A stretch of 64,000 nucleotides of DNA from Misgurnus anguillicaudatus (GCF_027580225.2 NC_073339.2:38864501-38928500); one strand, 5' to 3'; counted from the first letter of the stretch, positions 23,092 to 34,846 are shown. Numbers and translations: made by a program. Notes: generated by a model not told the origin, from the sequence alone.

Positions 23092-23705
23092 CTGAAAGAC
23101 AAAAAACATCCTATTTTATTATGATAAATATACAAACATACAGTCAACACTGTATTCCAGCTGTCTGCGTGTATGCACGCGCATGTGACGTACAGTCTCT
23201 CCACACACAGCAAGCACTCGTTGGCGTACGTATTTCCGTCATTGCCACACACAGGTGCAAAGTTCAGTGGACATGCATTGATCTCTGCCATCCCGGCACA
23301 CGCAGGCTACAACACACACACAAATGTAACATATTTATTCAACCATTCCAATATTATAATATTTATCAATAAAAGCAAATAAATGTAATAAGAACAAAAC
23401 AATCCTTTAACCTTTCGATATGAGCCAGTTGACCCATGAGCCCCTGAAACAAAGTTACAAAGTTTTCAGTTTTGTTTTTTAAAAATGTTTTCCTGCATCA
23501 AAGAGGTCAAACCTGTTTCAGGCTTGTTATAAAGGTTATGTTTAGAGAACGACAGGGAAGTTATGCCAACTTAACTTAACAACTTAACCCTTAGCTTTTT
23601 ACAGACATATGACGCTAATTTATACATTTTTTAATCAAGAGGTTTCTTTGTATTACCTGAAGTGAGCAGGCAAAGCAGGCCGAACAGCAACACTCTCTCG
23701 TACAT
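23046..23705 (-). CDS. spink4: Secreted Kazal-type serine protease inhibitor, SPINK4-like (four exons)
   Basis: Minus-strand coding exons are 23705-23657, 23443-23412, 23306-23194 and 23091-23046. They sum to 240 nt (79 aa) with clean GT-AG sites and matching phases. The protein opens with a signal peptide, [16 protein letters not shown]. After a short spacer there is one Kazal domain with six cysteines spaced C-x8-C-x7-C-x10-C-x2-C-x17-C and the core [13 protein letters not shown]. The C-terminal pattern [20 protein letters not shown] closely resembles human SPINK4. The residue at the usual P1 position (second after Cys2) is Leu, pointing to elastase- or chymotrypsin-like targets rather than trypsin. 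Adjacency to b4galt1 matches human 9p13. Family is certain; the exact paralogue is inferred. Confidence 0.9.
23194..23306 (-). CDS. spink4: spink4-like exon 3 (Kazal core)
   Basis: 113 nt encoding Cys1 to Cys5 and the reactive-site loop [16 protein letters not shown]. The acceptor is GTTGTAG; the donor is GTACGT (phase 2). Confidence 0.93.
23412..23443 (-). CDS. spink4: spink4-like exon 2 (spacer)
   Basis: 32 nt encoding Gly/Ser-rich [10 protein letters not shown] between signal peptide and Kazal domain. The acceptor is TTTCAG; the donor is GTTAAA. Confidence 0.8.
23657..23705 (-). CDS. spink4: spink4-like exon 1 (signal peptide)
   Basis: 49 nt encoding the start Met and signal peptide. The donor is GTAATA just below 23657 (phase 1). 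Confidence 0.88.
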
Positions 23706-23978
23706 TTCAGCATAGAATGAGCTCAACACTACTCACATGACTTTATATGGTGGCTATAAAGTGTGGGAATTTTAACACTTGAATACACAAAAATATTTAC
23801 ACCCTCCTAAAGCAGACCTCACACTCACTCTGGTGGTGATAAGACTAACATAGTGTACAGTAGAATTAATTAGTGTCATATCGGGTTGTAAACTAAATTT
23901 GTTGTAAAATGTTCAGATTTCTGAAATTATATATAAAGTAAAGTCCTAAACATAAAGGCCAGCACGTCTTATTATAAG

Positions 23979-24559
23979 CAGTGTTGGGTGTAACTAGTTA
24001 CTAAGTATTTAGTTACTGTAATTTAATTACTTTTCCCTTGAAAAAGTAAAGTAAGGGATTACTCTTATTTTTCTTGTAATCTAATTACAGTTACTTCTGA
24101 TGTAACTAAATACTTTGTATACTATAATATGATAGTGGGTTTTAGTTTACAATTTTCACTATTAACTGGTTGATTATTAGCATTAATATTAATGAGATGT
24201 TGGCTGTTTATTAATACTTAATAGCACATATTAATGACTGATTTTGCAAAACCTTATTCTACATCCTTAACCCTCCCCATTTCTACCAATACTTAAAATT
24301 AACAACTTCTTTAGTATTAATAAGCAGTAGTTGGAGAGGATTGGACCATAAAGTGGGACAAGAATAGTCGATGTACATTTATATATTATTTCTTTGAGCC
24401 ATTTCAAGCCTATTCTTGTATCATATACCGAATAGGATTTAGAAAGTAATTAAATACTTTTTGGAGAGAGTAATTTGTAAAGTAATCTAATTAAATGATC
24501 CAAGATGTAATTAGTAACTAGTAATTAATTACTTTTTTTGAGTAACTTACCCAACACTG
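23979..24559. mobile_element. hAT MITE with a perfect target duplication
   Basis: 581 bp. Ends CAGTGTTGGGTGTAACTAG and GTAACTTACCCAACACTG are flanked on both sides by the exact 8-bp repeat ATTATAAG (23971-23978 and 24560-24567). The middle (about 24130-24360) differs from the arms and may be a further insertion. Confidence 0.92.
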
Positions 24560-24886
24560 ATTATAAGAGCGTAAACTTTTAAGTAAGTTTTGCTTCTATA
24601 AGGGCAAAGCTAGTCTTTCGTTTCATTAAAGGTGCCATGGAATGCATTGAAATAATATGTTAAATTGTTCTCTGATATCTATACAGAAGTTATGTGGCTT
24701 TATTAAGTGCAAAAATGATCCAGAGATGGTTTTACATGTCCATTAAGGATTTTCCCTTAGAATTAAATGGTTTATAATTACCTTGTTTAAAAGGTCATGA
24801 ATAATAATGTTGAGCTCTGCTCTGATTGGCTGTTTCTCAGATAAGTTCAGTAGCTCTGTGTGTATAAACAGACCTTAGGTTTAAGG

Positions 24887-25464
24887 CTATGTCCACACGA
24901 AGCCGGTGCATTCCCTATCCGATCATTTATTTCCTTGCTCTAAAAAAATAATCCGTAAACACGAAACCACTGAAACCGACTGAAAGCGGTGTAGTATATA
25001 TGCCGGACCAGTATGGGGCGCTGTAATTCTGCCACAGATATACACTATACACGGAGAAGAAGACTTTGAGCATGCGCATAACCAACGTATGGTGTTGTCC
25101 ATTATCGCTTGTTGGTCACCACAATTGCATAGAAGCAATAGATTTTGTGTAATAAAGCTAGTAGGCTTTAGTAGCTTCTGTAGCACGAACACAATCACGT
25201 AGTCCGCCGTTATTGTTGTTGCTGTTACGTGTGACGCTTTCGACACGTGATGTGATGACGTTTTCGCTTCACAAAATATACGGATTGGCTGTACAGACGA
25301 AACCGCAAGGGTGTCGGTTTAAGATTTATCCACTTTAGGGCCCGGTTTCAAAAAATAGCGGATTCAGTCTCCCAAAACGCCGGATCCGTGTGGATGAAAC
25401 GCCAATACGATAACAAATTTATACGTATGCAGTGATACGCGTCTCCGTGTGGACAGCCCCTAAG
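24887..25464. mobile_element. Palindromic MITE
   Basis: Starts GGCTATGTCCACACGAAGCC and ends with the inverse theme CTCCGTGTGGACAGCCCC. It has a CpG-rich centre with no coding sequence. Confidence 0.7.
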
Positions 25465-25577
25465 GCTCTATCAGAGGAAGTTAAAGACTGAGGAATAATC
25501 AATTGGTTGGAGATTGTTAAAGTGCCCCTATTCATTGCTAAAAAACAACCTTATTTTGTGTATTTGGTATAATACAG

Positions 25578-26037
25578 CACTGAAATAATGATTGATTCAA
25601 TTTACTGAAAGATTTTTGAGGTGGGTGGTCGCAGTCAATTTATTTAAGCACTGTAAAAAATACTTTGCTGCCTTGAAATTTTTTGTTGAATCAACTCAGA
25701 TTTACAAGTCATGTCAACAGAGATGAGTTGTCACAACTTATAAAATATAGTTGAGAAAAGTCAACTTAATTTTGTAAGTTAAAACAACTCACCTGTAGTT
25801 ATAACAACTCATCTCTAGTCAAGATAAATACCGGTAATAGTAAGTTGAAATGACTTGTAAATCCGAGTTGATTCAACAAAAAAATTTAAGGCAGCAAAGT
25901 ATTTTTACAGTGTACATTTAAACAAAAGTTTTTGTTTTGTTTTTCTAATTTTTTTGTTTAAATCTAGCTTAAATAAATTGATTGCGACCACTTACCTTAA
26001 AAAATTGAGTAAATTGAATTAATAATTTTTTTCAGTG
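25578..26037. mobile_element. MITE family B, copy 3, with internal insertion
   Basis: Begins CACTGAAATAATGATTGATT and ends AATAATTTTTTTCAGTG. Removing 25649-25912 restores the TTTATTTAAG-to-TACATTTAAAC junction seen in the other B copies. Confidence 0.85.
25649..25912. mobile_element. MITE family C nested in family B
   Basis: 264-bp palindrome with ends CACTGTAAAAAATACTTTGC and the inverse GCAAAGTATTTTTACAGTG. Arms contain TTGAATCAACTC and GAGTTGATTCAA. Confidence 0.88.
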
Positions 26038-26892
26038 AGTTTGCGTGGTATATGGTTGAAAAACACATTATTTTTCACATACTGCATATTTGTGGCTCCA
26101 GATTTCAATCTCTTCCTGAAACGCACAGATTTGACAAGCTCTGTGTCCCTAATTGGCCAGCTGGTCTGTGTGTTGTGATTGGCCTGAATACCTCTGACGT
26201 CAGCAGGAAATGTGACGCTCCTTACCATGTTTGAAGGATTCGGTTGCTAAAAGGAGTTAATTTAAGTCCGAAGCAGGAAGATTTATGATAATGTTGGTTT
26301 TGTCTACATCACCAATCCCAGGAGGTGGACTGTTGCTTACAATCCGTGTGTTTGTTGTAGTCCAAGCAAAGAGATTTACGTTGGATACGATAACTTGCGT
26401 GCATATCGTTAACATGTACTAATACACACCTACAAACCAAAGGAAGTTTTAAAACCTGAATCGGACAATAGGTGCTCTTTAATAGATTTAAATTTTTTCG
26501 GCATGGACCTACAAAACGTAACTGTAACGTCAATAGAAGAACTTCAGCATAAATGCTAGCCTATAGCATTAACTAGCATATAGGCCTAACTCAGCAGTCA
26601 CAACTTTGTTTTTAGCATTGAAACAACATTGTAATTAACTTAATGTTGGGGCGTACATCTCGACCGTAACGTCAAAGTCGGTGTTGTTGAGATTGGATTG
26701 TTTTCCAGCAGTCTTTTGCATGTGGGAGATTTGCATATAAGAAGGAGGAAACAATCGTGTTTGAGGCTCACGATATGTCATTAATCTATGCCTAAGTAAA
26801 TATAGTTTTACATTCTACATCACCTTTAAGATATGTCAATGCAACTTGTTTATAAAATACAGCAGCACGAACATGCACTTTGGGACTACACT

Positions 26893-27060
26893 CTGAAAAA
26901 AGGTATAAGAAAGTACAAAAGTTGTTACTGGGGCGGTACCTTTTCAAAAAGTTTACTTTTGTCAAGGTGCATTTTGGTAGGCTATACAGTACATACATTC
27001 ATATGAGGCCTCTTTAAAAGGTACTGTCATAACTTTGTTTTCTGAGAGTGCAGGAGTGCA
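26893..27060. repeat. MITE fragment
   Basis: Begins CTCTGAAAAAAGGTATAAG and contains ACTGGGGCGGTACCTTTT. It is related to the complete palindrome at 42820-43020. Confidence 0.5.
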
Positions 27061-27099
27061 GCCCCATAATTATAATATTATATATATAGACAGTTTCTT

Positions 27100-28135
27100 G
27101 TTACTTGTTATTAGAAATAAAATACTGTAAAAGGACTCTGTTGTTATTGATTCAATGTGAAATTTGCAATTAGTCCACAAAAGTTGTTTGTTTATGTTGT
27201 TACTGCTGAAACCGTCTATAATGTAAAATACAATGGTCTTATATAATAACGTCTCATCTGTGGTAATACTTTCAGTTTTGTCGTTATCTCCATCTGCTGG
27301 TTATTACATGACATTGCATGAGGAGTTGGAAGCATGCAGATCAGAAATAGAAATGTAATGATAAAGGTATGAATTTATTTAACAATAATGTTCAAATTGC
27401 ACAGAAATCCTCCCTTAAAATAAGCATGTGTATTGCACGACAGACATTTTTTTGAAAGCTGGCTTTAAAACCAATACCTGGATAACCAAATGATGTTAAA
27501 CACAGGACACAGCCTACCAACAAAACATTTGGCTACCAAATGATTAAGGTCCATTAGTTTGAGACTGTAGGCTCAAAACACATTAGACAGCTCCTGAGGT
27601 TATGTAAAGGTTATCACTCAGAAGGGTTATTAGGTTAATGATTACAAGTGATTATGTTATTATACTAAGATTATGTTATTTCTTGTTAAAACTGCCAGGG
27701 GAAGCAGAAACTACACCTTTTAGTAGCTCAGCCAAGCTGTTATTATAAGAGCTATAATTGCATTATCCTTTTCAGAAAGCCACATACATTTTCACAAATG
27801 TAAGCCAAAAATGGCATACGCCAAAAAATATTATGACTTATACAAAAAAGCAATGTTCCCTTTATAAATCACAGGTCACCTGCAAGTGTACATACATGAA
27901 TTATTCTCAGATCCCACCCTGCAAGCCCATTCTCCCATTAAGTTGTTTTTTCACAACCTTTGCGTGGGAATTGGCTTTACTTTATACTGGCACGCTTTAT
28001 AAATGAGACCCCAGATGTTTCACATGTGATCCCATGAGTTTATATATGGGAATGACCATGAGATTCACACAAAAACAAATGTGTCACATGAGAAATCACA
28101 TGTGATCACGTGAGAACAATAAGGTGGTTCGACTT
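27100..28135. other. Intergenic, nothing recognised
   Basis: AT-rich sequence between the Kazal gene and mttp. No exon, RNA gene or clear terminal repeats were found. Confidence 0.4.
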
Positions 28136-28137
28136 CA

Positions 28138-28925
28138 TGGGCCCTGTCCCAAATGGCACACTCCGGACTTGTGTGGACTTCCTCAGTGTCCACCCTTTGA
28201 TGACATCATGTGATGCAGACATTATAGGGACCCTTGACGTGAATCCACAAGGGCGCACCGGAGTCGTTTTTTGGGACTGACTCGAGCGTCATGCCGGAAA
28301 TAGGAAGAGAAGTGGTGTGAACTTTTACCATCCGTCATCTGAGGCCCTGTCCCAAATGGTGCACTTCATGTGGACTTTTGGTCTTAGTCTTTTGGTCTGA
28401 GCTTAGTTGAGTCCGTAGGGTGTCCCATCTGTCATTTTTACGCTCCGAAGTGTGCTCATCAGTGCACCCTTGATGCGCTCTGCTACAAAGCCCGCACTGC
28501 AGCAGGCTTTGCGCACTTTACCAACCCGAAAGTCCTTGCAAAAGAGCAATTGGACCAATCACATGACGGAAGGGAGGAGTTTACACTGATGGCCAACTTC
28601 TCTTCCTATTTCCATCGTGACGCTCGAGTCTGTCCCAAAATACGACTCTGGTGCGCCCTCTTGGACTAGTGCAAGGGTCCCTAAGGTCTGCACTACATGA
28701 TGTCATCAAAGTGTGGACTCTGAGGAGGTCCACAATTCCAGAGTGTGCCATTTGGGACAGGGCCTGATTGGTCTTTCGCAAGGACATCTGGGTTGGTAAA
28801 GTGTGTGGAGCCTGCAGCAGTGCATGCTTTGCTAAAGACCGCATCAAAAGTGCAAAGGGGGCGCTGATGAGCACACTTCAGAGCGTATAAATGACAGATG
28901 GGACACCCTACGGACTCGTAGACTA
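28138..28925. repeat. Compound foldback repeat
   Basis: Two inverted pairs are interleaved. GGCCCTGTCCCAAATGGCACAC at 28140 pairs with GTGTGCCATTTGGGACAGGGCC near 28744. GGGTGTCCCATCTGTCATTT near 28418 pairs with its inverse near 28890. Likely two related palindromic MITEs, one inserted in or recombined with the other. Non-coding. Confidence 0.75.
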
Positions 28926-29041
28926 GTGTAAAATTTTAAATTTGAATTTGATGGATGAAATAGAAGAATACTAAATCTTTTTTAGGCAAACGTTCATAAA
29001 TATGCCACAGTGGAGACCTACAGCTGTATTATTTTTCGACC

Positions 29042-29948
29042 TTAAAGGAATATTCCAGATAATTTACTCACCACAATGTCATCCAAAATGTTGATGTCTT
29101 TCTTTGTTCAGTCGAGAAGAAATTATGTTTTTGGAGGAAAACATTGCAGGATTTTTCTCATTTTAATGGACTTTAATAGACACCAACAATTAATACTTAA
29201 CTCAACACTTAACAGTTTTTTTCAACTGAGTTTCAAACGACTATAAATAATCCCAAACGACGCATAAGGGTCTTATCTAGCAAAACGATTGTCATTTTTG
29301 ACAGTAGAGGTAGCAAATTTCCACTTTTGAAGCACAACTTCTGGTTTGGATCCGGTCTTCATGCGCTAGCGTGACCCGACGCAATACGTCATGACGTCAA
29401 GAGGTCACAGAGGACGAACGCGAAACTCCGCCCCAGTGTTTACAAGTGGGGTGAAAGAGCACCGTTTCTACGTTGTTGTATGTCAACTGATACTAATTAA
29501 TGTCTTTGTGTCAGTTTATTGTTTACAATGGTCCGCAAATGTGCGTTTTATATATGTAACACGTGACCTCCCTACGTCACTACGCATTTACGTTAGGTCG
29601 CGCTGGACCGGACCTAAACGAAAAGTTGTGCTTTAAAAGTGTATATTTGTTATTTTTCTTGTCAAAAATGACAATCGTTTTGCTAGATAAGACCCTTATG
29701 CCTCGTTTGGGATTGTTTATAGTCCTTTGAAACTCCGTTGAAAAAAACTGTTAAGTGTTGAGTTAAGTTAAGTATTAAATGTTGGTGTCTATTAAAGTCC
29801 ATTAAAATGAGAAAAATCCTGCAATGTTTTCCTCAAAAAAACATAATTTCTTCTCGACTGAACAAAGAAAGACATCAACATTTTGGATGACATTGTGGTG
29901 AGTAAATTATCTGGATTTTTCTTTTAAGAAAATTGAATATTCCTTTAA
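29042..29948. mobile_element. Long foldback element with TTAA ends, copy 1
   Basis: About 907 bp. Left TTAAAGGAATATTCC and right GGAATATTCCTTTAA are inverse, with TTAA at both ends as expected for a TTAA-targeting superfamily (piggyBac or Kolobok). Arms of about 300 bp match well through CAGTCGAGAAGAAATTATG and CCCAAACGA. The loop of about 270 bp contains CRE-like TGACGTCA words. Both arms keep T-rich tracts. An inverted-orientation sister lies at 54117-55034. Confidence 0.9.
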
Positions 29949-30561
29949 AGTTCCAGTGCAATTAAAACTGACAATTAATGTAATATTGCAGTGTTTATTA
30001 TAAACAATTATTCATGTAAGTCCATCCATTTTATAAAAAAAAATCTTGTGCACTCAAAAACTTCAATCAAACTTTCGACCTCTTGTGGCGATCATTCTCA
30101 GATGAGGTCAGTAGGCGGCTTGGGTGGAGCATTCATTAACTTGAATCTAGCTCAGGGTGTGAGTAGGACTGGTTACATTTCTATGCACATTTTTTTCAAC
30201 AGTTACCCTAAATATAATCAATAAAAGGACCTGGTTCATAATTTATTTTCATGAATAAAAATATTTGAAAAACATCCCCCCTCTGATCGTCGTACGAACT
30301 CATTCGCATACGTCACACGTCAAAACCTGGAAGTAAAGTCAATTGCGACTTCCGGTTCAGGGGGACTTTATTTCAAATGGATAGAGTTTCGGAAGTGTAT
30401 CAACACAAAGATATATAGTAACATACATACTGTACTTTCAATGTAGTCTAATAACAGAAACGAAGCTGATAATGATGGACAGGTATGTTTCTTGGGCCAA
30501 AATCTTGCAATTCACATCCGGAACCAGAAGGTGGTGCTCATCTACTGCAATTTTATACCAC

Positions 30562-30635
<74 letters not shown>

Positions 30636-30651
30636 ATTTCTATCTATCTAT
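30562..30651 (+). repeat. (CTAT)n microsatellite
   Basis: About 20 tetranucleotide units with one interruption (TATATTTC). The open frames across it are repeat artefacts. Confidence 0.95.
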
Positions 30652-31271
30652 GCCCAGCTTTGAGTAATTTTTATCATTAATGTTTTATTTTCTACAAAAT
30701 TAAAAACACTGAATTATTTCAACACTGAACTATTATAAAGACATATATTATATATAATATATATAACATATATTTTAAAACGTTTATGAGAAAAAGTTAG
30801 TTTGTCCATCTATACAATACCTGTGATGAGCTTGTCAGTACACAATAAGCTATCTGACCATATCCTGAGTTGTTGGTTTACAGGAAAGAATCAAAGATAA
30901 CCACAATAAAAAAGCAAAGCTTGTAATCACTGATTTAATCAAATGCATTGAAATCCCCAAACCATCATTATCCAGATGCCAAGCTTTTAAAATCTTTTCT
31001 GATCTACGGTACTAGTGAGAGTAAAGTAATATGTGAGATCACACAATTACTGTACAGTTAATTAGGTGAAAGGTAACACAGGAAAATAAAAATACTCGCC
31101 TGCGCATAGCTGCGCAAATGGTTAATCACACATGCAATTACATCACGCATCAAAGATCATCTACCACATCATCAACATACATAAAGGATATATCAATAGG
31201 AATTGTATTGGTTTAAATTGAAACTAAAAGTGGGTTCCAATGTGTTGGGTGCTATTGGTGGGATGTTATCT

Positions 31272-31353
31272 GGCGAATGGGAACCAGTGGAGCACTATTA
31301 AATCCTATTTATTCAGATAGGATTTAATAGTGCTCCACTGGTTCCCATTCGCC
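31272..31353. repeat. Perfect 37-bp inverted repeat upstream of mttp
   Basis: Arms 31272-31308 and 31317-31353 are exact complements, with an 8-base spacer (TTATTCAG). The stem contains GGGAACCAGTGGAGCAC. It lies about 290 bp upstream of the HNF1 site of mttp. No terminal-repeat family was recognised, and the 37-bp arms have no mismatch. Confidence 0.95.
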
Positions 31354-31641
31354 AAAGGAATTTATGGTTCATAATGTAATTTGTACCAACGGAGACCATT
31401 CAAATCTCTATTGGGTTTTCAGCAGGAAGCTTTCTTTCACTTTTGATTGGATTTCAAATAGCCTAGTTCATGTCAAATAAAGAAAAGGTGCCTTGATCTT
31501 TAAGTGTTTGATCATCGTGAATGGAGCAGACAACATCACAGACTGCACAAGCGTCCATTGTTTCCTGATTGATGGGATACCCATCCGGACCCTATGACTG
31601 ATATAAAATTCAGGTACGACAAATCTCAGTCACTCCTGCTT

Positions 31642-31654
31642 GTTAATCATTAGC
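31642..31654 (+). promoter_or_regulatory. mttp: HNF1 site in the mttp promoter
   Basis: GTTAATCATTAGC matches the HNF1 palindrome GTTAATNATTAAC at 11-12 of 13 positions. Mammalian MTTP promoters have an HNF1 site a few tens of bp upstream of an HNF4/DR1 element, and the same order and spacing are seen here. It would give liver and gut expression. Confidence 0.75.
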
Positions 31655-31681
31655 CGTTATCTCGTACTTAGTACTGGAGCG

Positions 31682-31695
31682 TGGAGTTTGGAGTC
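31682..31695 (+). promoter_or_regulatory. mttp: DR1 element (HNF4/PPAR-RXR type) in the mttp promoter
   Basis: TGGAGT-T-TGGAGTC is a direct repeat of two half-sites with a 1-bp spacer. The AGTTTGGAGTCTG core resembles the mammalian MTTP DR1 as I recall it. It lies 40 bp downstream of the HNF1 site and about 90 bp upstream of the ATG, so the transcription start is probably near 31730. Confidence 0.7.
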
Positions 31696-31782
31696 TGCCC
31701 CCCAGATTCAGATAAACACATAGAGAGCTGAAGAAGACAGCAGCCATCCTTTCTCTGACCTTTCTCTAAGGCACAGACCAAC

Positions 31783-31840
31783 ATGCTGGAGTTTGCTGGA
31801 GTTTTACTATGTGTTACCTTTTTAAGTACCTCATCTTTGG
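31783..31840 (+). CDS. mttp: mttp exon 1 (signal peptide)
   Basis: Encodes [19 protein letters not shown]. The ATG follows the promoter region with no earlier in-frame start in this exon. Donor GTAAGT (phase 1). Confidence 0.93.
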
Positions 31841-34768
31841 GTAAGTCATTTTTAAAAGTCTACATAAAAATAAAAAGTTACTCCCTGTTATCCCACAAAG
31901 ACTTGGATTATTGCTCAAAGACTTGGATTATTGAATGCATGATCTATATTTGAGGATTCAAACAAATATGTCATTTTCTCTTTTTTGTTAAGCTGGTTTA
32001 TTGAAAATTATTTGTTACACTTTTGTGCATAAACACACTTTTCATTCATTCTGTGCGGCTTGATCTAATCTTTGTAAATGTGACTTATGGGTATGTTTGG
32101 CATCATATAGTATGTTTGTTTGAATGTATTGTGTTTATGTTAGCTCAGAAATGTTTACAACTAAACTTAAAGACAGTCAGTGCACAATTTGGGAATCAAA
32201 TGATGTGATGCAATCTGAATGTGACACGTCAGTGCTTATGAGAAATGATTGATCTGTACATACATAGAGGACACAGATATCACTTTACACAGATTTCAAA
32301 TTTTATGAACAAATATGTGTGCCACAGTATAATATATGCCGTGATTCGCATTTTACTTTACATTTAGTTTAAAGTGTGTGCTAGAGTAATGGAATTAGGT
32401 TAAATGTTTAATATAAACCATTACAGATTACTGTTAAGATTATGTTATCTGAGACTCGCCTATAATTACAGATAGGACTGCATTCTTTTTACTACGGTAC
32501 TACAATTCAATTAAATGCATGTTCAGCTTTTTTTTTAAAAGATACAGCAATATTTAAAATAGTAAACTTAAAGGTTTTTAATGTATGGGTATTTGTATGT
32601 TTACCTTACCCATCAAGTTTAAACTTTATAGTTTATATCCTGAAAGGTTTTCAAATGGTTATAAAGTGTTTCTGTCCTTTACCATTTGACTGTGAATTTT
32701 AGGGAAAGCTCGATTCACTTCCTGCATGCCTTTCTCCTTTCACATTCCTCACTGGTTCTGGACCAGCTGGGTTTTATTTAGGCCTAGCTTACACTTAACA
32801 TGGGTAAACACGGCACTGACCAGAATTCAGCAGCAGATGAAAGTCACAGAACGTGTCACAGCATGAAGCCTTTGTGTTTTTTCAGGTGCGAGTGCCGGAC
32901 CTCGGCTGGATAATGACAAACTCTACAGATACAGTTACAGCACTGAGGTTGGGCTGAACAGACCATCAGGTTCCACCAGGGGGAACGCCGGTTTCAGGAT
33001 CCACAGTGATGTGGACATCAGCCTCGTCTGGAGGAACCCGGAGGACCAGGATGAACAGTTGCTACGACTGCAGGTAAAGGCCAATTTTTACTGGTCCAAC
33101 AAACACCAACATCCCCAACATTCTAATGTCACATTTACTTTGATCCAACAAACTTAGTATGAATTGGACTTAAGATACAAAAACAAATTATAAAGTTGAG
33201 TTACAGTTCATGAGAGATCACACCAGAACATTTCTTTTTTTGTTAAAATCACTAAATATGTATATGGGATTTTTTGGTTTTCAGATTTCAAATGTTCAGA
33301 TTGAAAATGCTGTAAAGCGGTCCCGCAAAAACAGCATCTTCTATGGCAGCTCAACAGAAAGCATTTTGGGCAAAGACAGACTTGAAGCTCTTCAGAGACC
33401 TTTTATTTTGCTCTGGAAGATGGGCAAGTTAAAAACACCTTTGCATCACATCCACATCACAAGTACTAATCAAAGATGTATGGATAATATATAACCACTT
33501 CATTATGTCTCATAAAATGTGTTGCATATACATCTTTTCTTCTGAACTATTGTTTTGATTTTGTATGCTTTCAGTTAAGAAGCATGTATACCTATAAGGC
33601 GGAGCCTGCTACCATTAAAAACTTGAAGAGAGGCGTGGCCAGCATGTTAATGATGCAGCTAAAATCCGGGAAGATGTTGGAGGTAAAGTCAAAAAAATGT
33701 ATAAAACCAAACTTAAATGTAAATGTTATATTTTATATTAAAACACTTCTTCGCATCGTGACTTAATATGTAGAGACAAACCGTTAGTAGAACAAAATAA
33801 TATTTAAAGTCTGATATTACCACTCAAATTTGAATGATTAAAAAACCACCAAATAAAATAAGTTATCAAAATCTTGGATAAACAAGCAGGATTCACTGCT
33901 CTTAAACGCAGGGGGCGTGTCCACCGTCGGAAACCACGGCCACTCGCGGGAAAGCTGACATTTCTTCTAATGCTGTGTTCACACCAGCTGCGGTAGAGGC
34001 GTCAAGCACAAGTGATGTCAATGTTAAGTCAATGTGAAGATGCGTTGCCGCACGTATTGAGGTCTCGCGGCGCCAATGAGGCGTTTAGTGCGGCGCGGTA
34101 GACACGTTTCCGCCTCATTTGCGCGAACGAATCAGGAGCTTGCTATAGTAGTGACGTAATTACAGGAAGCCAGCGGAGTCGCAGAAGCCCATGACGCGAA
34201 TTTCTCTCGATGAAGAGAATTTCACGCGCGAATGAAGCGAGTAAACTCAAAATGTTCAAGCGGCAAACTACACGCGGTAAAAATGTAACTGTGGGTTTAC
34301 ACCAAACGCGAAGCGTGCAATCGCATCGCGTTGCTCCCTCTAGATTACTCACGGGATTTAATTGCGTTTCATGAAAATTTTTCGCTCGAGTTGAATATTT
34401 TCAACTTGGGCGAAGACACGTTTAAGGCGAATGTTTTCACGGCAAACGCGCCCGCCCATATCACGTCATTTGCATCACCTCGCGCGAGGACGCATCTGAA
34501 TGCGTTTTTGCATTGACTTTGTATGTAATCTACTCGTGCAAATCGTTGAACTCGCGTCTGGTGTAACCGACAGTAACTTTCCCATATGTTACCCACGGTA
34601 ACTTTCCCATATGGCAAAAATATATATTTTTAAAAATATATTTCAAAATATGCAAATTAATGGCCCAAAAAATATTTGCTGAATATTTTGGAATATGTTT
34701 AATAAAAAATTTGCCATTTTTTGTATATTTTGAAATATATTTTAAAAATAAATACATACATTTAATGG

Positions 34769-34846
<78 letters not shown>

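Larger units (their letters stand above)
25508..26480 (-). repeat. Repeat family A, copy 2, split by nested MITEs
   Basis: Inverse of 21060-21629, sharing the GGAAATGTGACGCTCCTTAC and GAGATTTACGTTGGA words. It is interrupted by MITE B at 25578-26037, itself interrupted by MITE C at 25649-25912. Confidence 0.8.

Noticed and set aside
28138..28925. CRISPR-like or regulatory repeat array
   Set aside because: The repeats are two interleaved inverted pairs of MITE arms, not evenly spaced direct repeats; the genome is eukaryotic.
30472..30680. Three overlapping frames encoding Ile-Tyr-Leu-Ser repeats
   Set aside because: Translation of the (CTAT)n microsatellite.
31602..31608. TATAAAA as the mttp TATA box
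   Set aside because: It lies upstream of the HNF1 and DR1 sites. By analogy with other MTTP promoters the start should fall downstream of them, about 100 bp away, so this word is probably incidental.
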